The notes beneath the pieces are model-generated. The model was not told the origin of the DNA. It saw nothing but the letters and a program-made list of their open reading frames with translations, and ran no database searches. Position numbers and translations under genes: made by a program. This document shows positions 41,701 through 51,299 of a stretch of DNA of 64,000 nt, piece by piece (within the stretch, counting starts at the first letter, position 1; every line of letters begins with the position of its first letter). The stretch is from positions 560,001 to 624,000 of the forward strand of contig NC_087067.1 in the NCBI RefSeq assembly GCF_963678635.1. The letters run 5' to 3'. This DNA comes from Symsagittifera roscoffensis. Lineage: Eukaryota > Xenacoelomorpha > Acoela > Convolutidae.

Positions 41701-44700
41701 CGTCCGTGCACCTGGTCCCTGCTATGTTGAATGAAGACCCTGTCAAATGATTCAAAGTGTAGCTCTTCCCAGTAGTTTGTTTTCCCATGGAAGATATTAC
41801 CTTAACATCTCCTCTCCAGTTGTTAAAGATACTCTCATAGAATCCGATGTTTACTTTCTCTTTGAGGTCGAAAGCTGTCCCGATTGTATCCAGAGGTATT
41901 GGTTTTCCATTTTCCAAAATATTGAATTGGCCCGACTGACAGCGCGCCAACTGAGTGGGTACAAATGCTATAAGACGCTTCAAAAATTTACCCAGTTGCA
42001 ATTTTTCTGGACATATGTGACGGGGAGGCAAGTTGGCCTTCTCCGTGTGAATTTTCAAGCAATCCAGTGGTTTTTTGGTCAACTGCAATTTATTTAATAT
42101 TGACTTGACTTCTGATGCTACTTTAGACATCAGTGAACTATTCTCTTGTAGTTTTATCCAGATATTCAGCTTCGATTGATTCAGAGAAAGTAAATCGTTG
42201 CAGGGAAACTTTGTGAACATCCAGTAAATGAAATTCAACCAGTGCAACTGGATCTGGTCGGACTCTTTTGGAGTCCTTTGACCTACTTTGTCGTGTTTGG
42301 AGAATTTGTTTAGTTTTGTTTCATGTTGTGCTCCTGTCAATACTAATTGGTAGAAGACAAGTTCAATGCCTTCAAGCTTCAAAACAAGCAGACGGTTGCT
42401 CAAAATGAACATCTGTATATCAGCTCCAAGATTTTCAATCGGCTCCATTGTGTTACCTGTTGCTGTCATCACAGGCATCGCAGTTCCCTCCAAGTCAATC
42501 AAAAGCAAACAGTTTCCGTCGGGGGAACACATGAGCTTGTCGATGTCGCCATCGCCATCGCATTTGATTGCTTTTCCTACCATCTTTTTCTGCCTGTAAT
42601 CAATTTTTCTCAGAACTCTTCTGATCAAGACCCACATGAACGTGCTATTTGGCTGAATGACAAATTTCACCTGATCCGTATCTTCGATGAGAAAAAGTTG
42701 CTGTAGCTCAATAGGGGACAAATTATCGCGACTAGTGTAATGTTCCGTGAAGCGAATGAAACTGACAACATTGGCGTCATTGCATAAACTTAGTGCCAGT
42801 ACTCTTCCCTTGCTATCGAAAGAACTCGCAACTACACGATGTCCAAAAGGTATTGAGACAAGCTCTTTGGACATGTTCGCACTGTTGTAAGTGACGGCTC
42901 TGGCTGAGTCGGCTAGATTGAAAATCAATAAAAGGTTTGACTTGCCAATTGGTAGAATGGAAAACAATTCTTCGTTTTCGTTGATAGTTATTTCAGATTG
43001 CGGGAGAAATTCCAATGCTTCGACGTTGAGTTTCTCTGCTTCTATCATTAAACGCTGGCTCTCCCGTCTGGTCAAGCCAGCTTGATGAAAAGAAAAACGA
43101 TTTTTTGCCGGCGAGTTTTCAAGCTTTGTATATATGCAATTATAATCACAACCATGTCTGCGCTTTTCCACCATTTCGATTAGCGTCAAAACACCAATGG
43201 TATTTCTACAAACCGGATGTTCCGAAGCTACGGCATCATCTTCGTCAATTTGTTTGTGTTTGAACATGTTGTCAAATACCTCTTGGGTTCTTTTTTCCAG
43301 CTTGGTATTTTTTTCGAGTTCACAACTTGTCATTTCGTGATTCCTGCAGAAAGCTAAAAATTTTTGATTTTCTCCTAAGACTTTTTCTACAATAGAAAAA
43401 ACGTGGGCGGTGAATTCAGATATGCTATTTACCAAGAGAGCTGGTGGTTGGTGAAAATCGATTTCATCAACAGTTTCTTGTTTCTGTTTTTTCACGTAGA
43501 GTTGTGTGACACCGGGAATTCTGGAGCCAAAGCACTTTTCCGCGAGTTCTCTCAACTCCTTCCAAGTTGTTTCGCTATAACTGAGTCGCGCTTCTTCACT
43601 CAAGTAGCTAGCTTTGTCTAAAGATTCCCAGAGCAAATACTTTTCAATTGATTGGCCACTCTCCGTTTTTTTCATGAAAGCGTCATTTAACCTTTCATTT
43701 TGCTTGGAGGTGCAATCAAATTTCTTGACGGTGAAAGAACGGGCCCAAATAAAATCAGTGTCATCGCCATTATGAGTATAATATTTTCTTAAAACTTTGT
43801 AAGTTGTGTCTCTAGTTTTGTACACAAGGTCCATCGCAATAGAAAAAATAACTAAAACGTGGGCAGCTTTCTTTGTGTGATCTCCCATCTGTTTTATCTC
43901 ATCATTGACTTCTTTTTCCAGTTTCGCAAAAACCTCGGGGTATATCATATTGATGTAATCCGTTTTGAATTCGTCGCATATTTTTTTAGAATCTGGAACG
44001 TTTAGCTTATTTAGAACTGTTTTAATAGAATTCACATCTCCATATTTTGTTTGAGTTAAAAGGTTGGACTTCTCATCAGTTTTAGAAGTCGTTACGGCTG
44101 TCAAACTGTTCTCTGAAGCAAAGAACTGACTTCCAGTGGGCAGAGGATTTTGACGACTTCCTAGGGGCTTTAACAGGCAGCTCTCGTGTTGCACTTCCTT
44201 CTTCTCTAAATCATAGTCGCAACAACGATCACTCTTCACAAGATCTTTTTCAGTGATCACTGATAATCGATCAGAGTATGAGTCATCTATACATACCACG
44301 ACATCATTGGTCAGTTGTGTCATGAAGCGCAATAACTGAACAGCACGGGAGTCTTTTTTCACTCTTTCAAAGTCATCTTCTTTTTCAGAGAAAAACACGA
44401 TGAATTTTTTTTGCGAAGTTGATAAATCAATTAGATATATTCCACATGCCTGGGTTTTGGCGAAATAATCCTCGATTTCACTAATTTTGGCCGCATCTAA
44501 TGGAACTGAATTCTGGAGACAATCAATAGTTGGTTGAAAAGGGCCAAAAATTCCGAGACAGGTAATGAATAACTCATCGAGGACTGGAAAATCAATCACA
44601 GTTCCGTTGGAAACTGATTGATACATGACTGGCATCTCACCTGTCAATTCAGGAGGCACAGATTGGCAGATGTGGTTCACAGCTTCTTCAGAAAGTGAGA

Positions 44701-46723
44701 ACTTATCAACTGAGAAACCTTCTTCCAGCTCAGTACGGCATAAAATGAGGGGAATGATTGACACCGAAGTTTCAAGCTCACCTGAAGCCCGCTGAAGTTC
44801 CTCGTTTAGGCTCAACTTTTCAACTTCCTGATTCAGTGACATTCCGAGTTGGGGCTTGTGAAGGGAATTGTCACAATTTCCTGATTCTGTATCCTTTTGC
44901 TCTGCTGATTCCATATCAGCTGCGGTTTTTTCAAGCCTGCCAGAGGCTGGTGCTATTGAACTACGAGTTTCGGTTTTGATGTTTTTGAGAAATAAATCAG
45001 CAAACGCGTTTTTCAGGTGAACAATTTGTTTTCCAGTAAGTTCGTCGCATTTTTCTAAGTCATCGACTGAATTTGAACAACGGATATTCTCCAAAATCCA
45101 TAATCGAGCAGCCTCTTTTATATCCGTATTAGCATCAAGGATTGAAATCATTTCGTTATCAAAGTCTTGTTGCGGTGTTTTTGCTTCACCTTCAACGTCA
45201 CAACTTGTTGAGTTCTGTTCAAGGCCGTAGTAAGTAGCCAGTTTGGATTTAGCCAGCTCCAGTTTTTCATCTTCTTCCAGGCTTTTGCAGCTGTCCATTT
45301 CAGAAATATCGAGATAGTTCGAATCATTTTTTTCCAACCAATCATTGACCCACTCCAGTGTTGCCGGTGTCAAATCGAGGTCTCCCAGTGTCTTTAACGC
45401 TTCTTCAGTGCTGGTGGGATCTTGCTCTTCGACATTTTTGAATCGCTTCCAGATGTCTTGGAGTTTTTCAGCAATTAATCTTCTCTGTTTGCGTGTGATA
45501 TCTTCACATAATGCGAGACCAGATTGGAGATCCTCAAATGTGACGAACTTGTTCATAACTTCTTCCATTCCTTCTTCGTCTAAATTCAATTCTTTCAAAA
45601 CGTTTTCAACATCCTTTAGAATTTCAGAGTGTGGTTTGTAAGGCAATCCAAGAAAAGTTGCGTCCAATTTTGTGATATCGTCCTGATTAAAATGTGATCT
45701 AATTTCTTCAGATTGCAGAAATTGTTGCATAGAGTCGGTGCCTCCCGCGAAAAATAAAAAGAGCCTAGAACTAGTTATGCTATCAGAATTCACGTTAAGA
45801 GATGCAAGAGAGCCAACAAATGAGTTTTTCTCGGCAATGAAGCGCTCAAAAAACTCATGCAGTTCTGCTTTTAAAACTTTCATTTTTCTCGGTGTAAGAT
45901 CGTCGCAATTTTCAAGACTATCAAGAGTATCCCAGCGGTAAAACTGATCTAAAATCCAATCCGTCGCTTCCTGGTCTATTTTATGCCCTGTCAAAATATC
46001 CTGGAGCTCTTTTTTCCAATTTAGTCTAAGAAGTTTGCTTGAGACGTCAACGTCATCGTCACCATTATGATCCACTTCTAGAGTTTTGTTGGAATCGTTC
46101 TGTTCGTCACTGTCTGCTGTTTGACTGGCACTTGTATTCGGTTGATCCCCTAATTCTACTCCACCACTCGCCAAAACTTCCTCGCTTCCCGATTCTGCCA
46201 ACTGGCTCAACTGAAGGGTTTCTGAAGGTGCCTCTCGGAAGAACTGTCGTATCTTTTCTGTCCCGTCGCAACCAAAATGGGTCTCACCTTCGCCAGAATT
46301 AAGAAAACTCTGAATGCAATCAGCTCCGCGAAAGAAGTGAAAGACCACATTCGATTGTGAAATTATTTCGCGATTAATGCCACATGAAATCAAGTGTTCA
46401 AAGAATTTGTCTCTTTCGCGACAAAAGCTAGCAAAGGCTCCGGCCAATTTATTTTGAACGGTTATGGCGTCAATTGAATCACAGGGCTCCAACTCTTTCA
46501 GTCTTTCTAAAGAGTCCCACTTGTACAAACTTGTCAAGACCCACTCTTTAGTATCCCCAGGGATAGAAATTTCCGTCAACACTTCCTCAAATTCCTGATA
46601 CCAATCAGTTGGTTCGTAAGGTTTCTCGGAGCTTGTTGCAGTCGGTTTGATGACATTCACAAAGCTGAAGGACAGCTCACTTTCTCTGCCCTGGCCAATC
46701 AATCCGCTGTCCTCATCGCCCAT
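38753..46723 (-). CDS. giant GBP/VLIG-like GTPase with N-terminal repeats, Cys/His block and C-terminal VWA
   Basis: Single open frame of 2656 codons from ATG 46721-46723 (only ATG after the upstream stop) to the stop at 38753. Residues about 40-590: five divergent helical repeats with a conserved C(D/E)(D/E/S)(L/I)T-like core and a following Leu-rich helix. About 690-830: a unique alpha/beta region. About 1265-1470: beta-strand-rich, propeller-like. About 1615-1830: a GTPase with a GKQTTGKS P-loop at about 1646-1653, TDGCWM switch-I-like and DFEGLGS switch-II-like motifs, as in GBP/VLIG-type GTPases. About 2010-2410: Cys/His-rich with many C-x3-C, GH..HxC and HxC..C motifs, likely zinc-binding. 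About 2475-2645: a von Willebrand A domain with DSSHS, a Thr in GGNTDF and SDG (complete MIDAS). No signal peptide or membrane span, so cytosolic. Known VLIG/GBP proteins act in innate immunity; a similar role is inference. Intronless, which may reflect retroposition. Confidence 0.9.
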   Translation of the reverse strand: MGDEDSGLIGQGRESELSFSFVNVIKPTATSSEKPYEPTDWYQEFEEVLTEISIPGDTKEWVLTSLYKWDSLERLKELEPCDSIDAITVQNKLAGAFASFCRERDKFFEHLISCGINREIISQSNVVFHFFRGADCIQSFLNSGEGETHFGCDGTEKIRQFFREAPSETLQLSQLAESGSEEVLASGGVELGDQPNTSASQTADSDEQNDSNKTLEVDHNGDDDVDVSSKLLRLNWKKELQDILTGHKIDQEATDWILDQFYRWDTLDSLENCDDLTPRKMKVLKAELHEFFERFIAEKNSFVGSLASLNVNSDSITSSRLFLFFAGGTDSMQQFLQSEEIRSHFNQDDITKLDATFLGLPYKPHSEILKDVENVLKELNLDEEGMEEVMNKFVTFEDLQSGLALCEDITRKQRRLIAEKLQDIWKRFKNVEEQDPTSTEEALKTLGDLDLTPATLEWVNDWLEKNDSNYLDISEMDSCKSLEEDEKLELAKSKLATYYGLEQNSTSCDVEGEAKTPQQDFDNEMISILDANTDIKEAARLWILENIRCSNSVDDLEKCDELTGKQIVHLKNAFADLFLKNIKTETRSSIAPASGRLEKTAADMESAEQKDTESGNCDNSLHKPQLGMSLNQEVEKLSLNEELQRASGELETSVSIIPLILCRTELEEGFSVDKFSLSEEAVNHICQSVPPELTGEMPVMYQSVSNGTVIDFPVLDELFITCLGIFGPFQPTIDCLQNSVPLDAAKISEIEDYFAKTQACGIYLIDLSTSQKKFIVFFSEKEDDFERVKKDSRAVQLLRFMTQLTNDVVVCIDDSYSDRLSVITEKDLVKSDRCCDYDLEKKEVQHESCLLKPLGSRQNPLPTGSQFFASENSLTAVTTSKTDEKSNLLTQTKYGDVNSIKTVLNKLNVPDSKKICDEFKTDYINMIYPEVFAKLEKEVNDEIKQMGDHTKKAAHVLVIFSIAMDLVYKTRDTTYKVLRKYYTHNGDDTDFIWARSFTVKKFDCTSKQNERLNDAFMKKTESGQSIEKYLLWESLDKASYLSEEARLSYSETTWKELRELAEKCFGSRIPGVTQLYVKKQKQETVDEIDFHQPPALLVNSISEFTAHVFSIVEKVLGENQKFLAFCRNHEMTSCELEKNTKLEKRTQEVFDNMFKHKQIDEDDAVASEHPVCRNTIGVLTLIEMVEKRRHGCDYNCIYTKLENSPAKNRFSFHQAGLTRRESQRLMIEAEKLNVEALEFLPQSEITINENEELFSILPIGKSNLLLIFNLADSARAVTYNSANMSKELVSIPFGHRVVASSFDSKGRVLALSLCNDANVVSFIRFTEHYTSRDNLSPIELQQLFLIEDTDQVKFVIQPNSTFMWVLIRRVLRKIDYRQKKMVGKAIKCDGDGDIDKLMCSPDGNCLLLIDLEGTAMPVMTATGNTMEPIENLGADIQMFILSNRLLVLKLEGIELVFYQLVLTGAQHETKLNKFSKHDKVGQRTPKESDQIQLHWLNFIYWMFTKFPCNDLLSLNQSKLNIWIKLQENSSLMSKVASEVKSILNKLQLTKKPLDCLKIHTEKANLPPRHICPEKLQLGKFLKRLIAFVPTQLARCQSGQFNILENGKPIPLDTIGTAFDLKEKVNIGFYESIFNNWRGDVKVISSMGKQTTGKSYTLNHLTGSSFNIAGTRCTDGCWMTVKEQEDCLYVILDFEGLGSIERNEQDDMLLSLFNSSISTVTLFKTEKRLDREVDKMFNKINLGSGQMKGTDKIFKGRFGIVINDVAEHDIAETPIEFEEKISNIVARSDNNFIKNLYDGKFSIFVFPAFESADYYNETSNLLSKIRDDTSALFTNGHEFIETLKLIMAKLATLDFSPLDRQQIDERIQFLRSILPFASRYGQMSDDMPKRNELQLNSLDDVTFKIALNKDIHVDSVGTIRLNDFQTTFNENHLQEFVESFLNILTITSENFLTWRTGLEQFVSESIDFRFERVKKWMDANLQKWKNCRNQDYDEIISVVMDSLEIMKLNYHQTYKFCEEKCKDCFLKCTHIVNHKFADHECSTNHNCSSNCEFCDQDGRTNSCKLSFGHSGSHLCAEVNHVCGQLCFFSALNGCKGECQKFTGHADVHICAQKRHPCKEICSLYNCGGRCVIDCDDAHAVHKCTKEECIERCSIETCTNKCSAQDHFHGSPLSHKYNEERDQPDERPFLLSDGYSRHYTQEHFCGKEHQCDHDCQHEGFCQVSTEKQLKEETFEGKRDTFTYNLFVEKGKKLKCLNRLKPFEKSHSGSHSCSTEIHFCETMCPTCENICCKPVNHEIDGDPLHHARHGNMRKCFFVANEDDIEVGGHKYKVGEPAVAEMCHIFCNTMGRGHVHVLECEQTNGGKCEYLKTKSGRKHQSTTYHPNPNIPKDEMTHEAYWASIGFQDPCKDNESEDFEKCSAYCPDDSHDIEVDLTYCELPIWHEPVKSLEDLSRSTGFVSKDGHVFPCDHPLGVYHFVFCLDSSHSITNSWNDVITAVQSFIRKRRQMATQDMITVELYTDTTEVVAEYQTIHDFDISSMNFMGGNTDFDRALSVANQLIGRHLKNGFVPVLIFMSDGQCGNGELEMEKIAQNYRLQHNLKVYTLGFGKINFTKLKELARVGHGDHLDAQNEKELREKFVDISAKHSPAIGVSHGKTT

Positions 46724-47499
46724 TAAGAGCAAATCTTGTTGTGCTCAATTGGGGTTGTGCACAAACTAAAGTAAAGCATGTAATCATACAAATACACCTT
46801 TTTTGAATCACAGAATAAATTAAAAGTTTTAAGCAGTTGATGTTTTCAGTACCAAAAATTCCACTTTTAAAAAAAGGAATCATAAACATAACCAACACTT
46901 TTCCTACTTTGTTTCTCAAAGTTTTTTATCTGCTTGAAACATGCATAAAAAGACTCAAAGTTCGCGGAAAAAATATTAGAAAAAATGAGTTTGCTACTCG
47001 CAGAGTCACCGGCATTTTCGATTACATTTTTTCTCGAACACTTACTTTGAGTTTTTTGTTTTCACTGTTCGCAATTAGTTTCTTCCAATAATATAAGCAA
47101 CGCGAACACTTTAAGGTCAAATATTAATAAGCATCAAGTATTCGTTTAGGGTTTGTTAAAGAAACAAAACAACGCTAACTAGACTTATTGCGAACTACGT
47201 TTCTAGCACACCGACTTTGTATAATAATAGCAAATATTGAGTGAGAAAATTTTGCATACTGAATGATTTATAAAGAGTCATCTTTTCATTTTGATGGGGT
47301 TTTGGATGCAAATTTGTTTTGTCAGACAACCTTGAGCCATCAGTTTTGTCTGAAAATTAAACTTCTAAAGAGGAATGCAAAAATTTGGAGACAGAACTGA
47401 TGATAATAAATGCCAAATTGTCGGCAATATCGGTGACCTTGAGCAATTTTAACCGGTCAAAATCTACAGCGTTTGAGGTTAACTTGTTTTTAAAAACGG
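46724..47499. promoter_or_regulatory. 5' flank of the GTPase gene up to the satellite
   Basis: About 775 bp separate the GTPase start from the satellite edge. It should contain the promoter; no clear TATA-type element or other gene is seen. A stretch at about 47385-47460 with ACTGATGATAATAAATGCC shows no similarity to the satellite unit. Confidence 0.35.
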
Positions 47500-48540
47500 T
47501 TCTACAAATCGAAATTAGTGATAAATTGGAAAGTGTCGTCGAAACGAGCCGCTTTAACTTAGCTAACTTCGTTTAGATTTGTTTACCAAAACAGATATTG
47601 AACACAATTAAACACGCCAAGTTCTACAAATCGAAATTAGTGATAAATTGGAAAGTGTAGTCGAAACGAGCCGCTTTAACTTAGCTAACTTCGTTCAGAT
47701 TTATTTACCAAAACAGATATTGAACACAATTGAACACGCCAAGTTCTACAAATCGAAATTAGTGATAAATTGGAAAGTGTAGTCGAAACGAGCCGCTTTA
47801 ACTTAGCTAATTCGTTCAGATTTGTTTACCAATACAGATATTGAACACAATTGAACACGCCAAGTTCTACAAATCGAAATTAGTGATAAATTGGAAAGTG
47901 TAGTCGAAACGAGCAGCTTTAACTTAGCTAACTTCGTTCAGATTTGTTTACCAATACAGATATTGAACACAATTGAACACGCCAAGTTCTACAAATCGAA
48001 ATTAGTGATAAATTGGAAAGTGTAGTCGAAACGAGCCGCTTTAACTTAGCTAACTTCGTTCAGATTTATTTACCAAAACAGATATTGAAAACAATTAAAC
48101 ACGCCAAGTTCTACAAATCGAAATTAGTGATAAATTGGAAAGTGTCGTCGAAACGAGCCGCTTTAACTTAGCTAACTTTGTTCAGATTTGTTTACCAAAA
48201 CAGATATTGAACACAATTGAACACGCCAAGTTCTACAAATCGAAATTAGTGATAAATTGGAAAGTGTAGTCGAAACGAGCCGCTTTAACTTAGCTAATTC
48301 GTTCAGATTTGTTTACCAATACAGATATTGAACACAATTGAACACGCCAAGTTCTACAAATCGAAATTATGGATAAATTGGAAAGTGTAGTCGAAACGAG
48401 CAGCTTTAACTTAGCTAACTTCGTTCAGATTTGTTTACCAATACAGATATTGAACACAATTGAACACGCCAAGTTCTACAAATCGAAATTAGTGATAAAT
48501 TGGAAAGTGTAGTCGAAACGAGCCGCTTTAACTTAGCTAA
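47500..48540. repeat. local 4-monomer higher-order repeat
   Basis: A single-base deletion variant (GCTAATTCG instead of GCTAACTTCG) recurs at 47806 and 48293, 487 bp apart (three 122-bp units and one 121-bp unit); neighbouring units also pair up by their ACCAATACAG and TTATTTACC variants. Confidence 0.7.
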
Positions 48541-51299
48541 CTTCGTTCAGATTTATTTACCAAAACAGATATTGAACACAATTAAACACGCCAAGTTCTA
48601 CAAATCAAAATTAGTGATAAAACGGAAAGTGTCGTCGAAACGAGCCGCTTTAACTTAGCTAACTTCGTTCAGATTTGTTTATCAAAACAGATATTTAACA
48701 CAATTGAACACGCCAAGTTCTACAAATCGAAATTAGTGATAAATTGGAAAGTGTAGTCGAAACGAGCCGCTTTAACTTAGCTAACTTCGTTCAGATTTGT
48801 TTACCAATACAGATATTGAACACAATTGAACACGCCAAGTTCTACAAATCGAAATTAGTGATAAATTGGAAAGTGTAGTCGAAACGAGCAGCTTTAACTT
48901 AGCTAACTTCGTTCAGATTTGTTTACCAATACAGATATTGAACACAATTGAACACGCCAAGTTCTACAAATCGAAATTAGTGATAAATTGGAAAGTGTAG
49001 TCGAAACGAGCCGCTTTAACTTAGCTAACTTCGTTCAGATTTATTTACCAAAACAGATATTGAACACAATTAAACACGCCAAGTTCTACAAATCGAAATT
49101 AGTGATAAATTGGAAAGTGTAGTCGAAACGAGCAGCTTTAACTTAGCTAACTTCGTTCAGATTTGTTTACCAAAACAGATATTGAACACAATTAAACACG
49201 CCAAGTTCTACAAATCGAAATTAGTGATAAATTGGAAAATGTCGTCGAAACGAGCAGCTTTAACTTAGCTAACTTCGTTCAGATTTGTTTACCAAAACAG
49301 ATATTGAACACAATTGAGCACGCCAAGTTCTACAAATCGACGAAAGTTATAAATTGGAAAGTGTCGTCGAAACGAGCCGCTTTAACTTAGCTAACTTCGT
49401 TCAGATTTGTTTACCAAAACAGATATTGAACACAATTGAACACACCAAGTTCTACAAATCGAAATAAGTGATAAATTGGAAAGTGTCGTCGAAACGAGCA
49501 GCTTTAACTTAGTTAACTTTGTTGAGATTAGTTTACCAAAACAGATATTGAACACAATTGAACACGCCAAGTTCTACAAATCGAAATTAATGATAAAGTG
49601 AAAAGTGTCGTCGAAACGAGCAGCTTTAACTTAGCTAACTTTGTTCAGATTTCTTTACCAAAACAGATATTGAACACAATTAAACACGCCAAGTTCTACA
49701 AATCGAAATTAGTGATAAATTGGAAAGTGTCGTCGAAACGAGCAGCTTTAACTTAGCTAACTTCGTTCAGATTTGCTTACCAAAACAGATATTAAACACA
49801 ATTAAACACGCCAAGTTCTACAAATCGAAATTAGTGATAAATTGGAAAGTGTAGTTGAAACGAGCAGCTTTAACTTAGCTAACTTCGTTCAGATTTGTTT
49901 ACCAAAACAGATATTGAACACAATTAAACACGCCAAGTTCTACAAATCGAAATTAGTGATAAATTGGAAAGTGTCGTCGAAACGAGCAGCTTTAACTTAG
50001 CTAACTTCGTTCAGATTTGTTTACCAAAACAGATATTGAACACAATTAAACACGCCAAATTCTACAAATCGAAATTAGTGATAAATTGGAAACTTTAGTC
50101 GAAACGAGCAGCTTTAACTTAGCTAACTTCGTTCAGATTTGTTTACCAATACAGATATTGAACACAATTGAACACGCCAAGTTCTACAAATCGAAATTAG
50201 TGATAAATTGGAAAGTGTAGTCGAAACGAGCCGCTTTAACTTAGCTAACTTCGTTCAGATTTGTTTACCAAAACAGATATTGAACACAATTAAACACGCC
50301 AAGTTCTACAAATCGAAATTAGTGATAAATTGGAAAGTGTCGTCAAAACGAGCCGCTTTAACTTTGCTAACTTCGTTCAGATTTTTTTACCAAAACAGAT
50401 ATTGAACACAATTGAACACGCCAAGCTCTACAAATCGAATTTAGTGATAAGTTGGAAAGTGTCCCCGAAACGAGCAGCTTTAACTTAGCTAACTTCGTTC
50501 AGATTTGTTTACCAAAACAGATATTGAACACAATTGAGCACGCCAAGTTCTACAAATCGAAATAAGTTATAAATTGGAAAGTGTCGTCGAAACGAGCCTC
50601 TTTAACTTAGCTAACTTCGTTCAGATTTGTTTACCAAAACAGATATTGAAAACAATTGAACACGCCAAGTTCTACAAATCGAAATAAGTGATAAATTGGA
50701 AAGTGTCGTCGAAACGAGCGGCTTCAACTTAGCTAACTTTGTTGCGAAATGTTTACCAAAACAGATATTGAACACAATTGAACACGCCAAGTTCTACAAA
50801 TCGAAATTAATGATAAATTGAAAAGTGTCGTCGAAACGAGCAGCTTTAACTTAGATAACTTCGTTCAGATTTCTTTACCAAAACAGATATTGAACACAAT
50901 TAAACACGCCAAGTTCTGCAAATCGAAATTAGTGATAAATTGGAAAGTGTAGTCGAAACGAGCAGCTTTAACTTAGCTAACTTCGTTCAGATTTGTTTAC
51001 CAAAACAGATATTGAACACAATTGAACACACCAAATTCTACAAATCGAAATTAATGATAAATTGAAAAGTGTCATCGAAACGAGCAGCTTTAACTTAGCT
51101 AACTTTGTTCAGATTTCTTTACCAAAACAGATATTGAACACAATTAAATACGCCAAGTTCTACAAATCGAAATTAGTGATAAATTGTAAAGCGTAGTCGA
51201 AACGAGCAGCTTTAACTTAGCTAACTTCGTTCAGATTTGTTTACCAAAACAGATATTGAACACAATTAAACACGCCAAGTTCTACAAATCGAAATTAGT

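Noticed and set aside
50208-50405. 65-codon frames inside the satellite (also 53746, 62041)
   Set aside because: The 122-bp unit shifts the frame each repeat; the frames arise by chance where two units lack a stop and are not consistent across the array.
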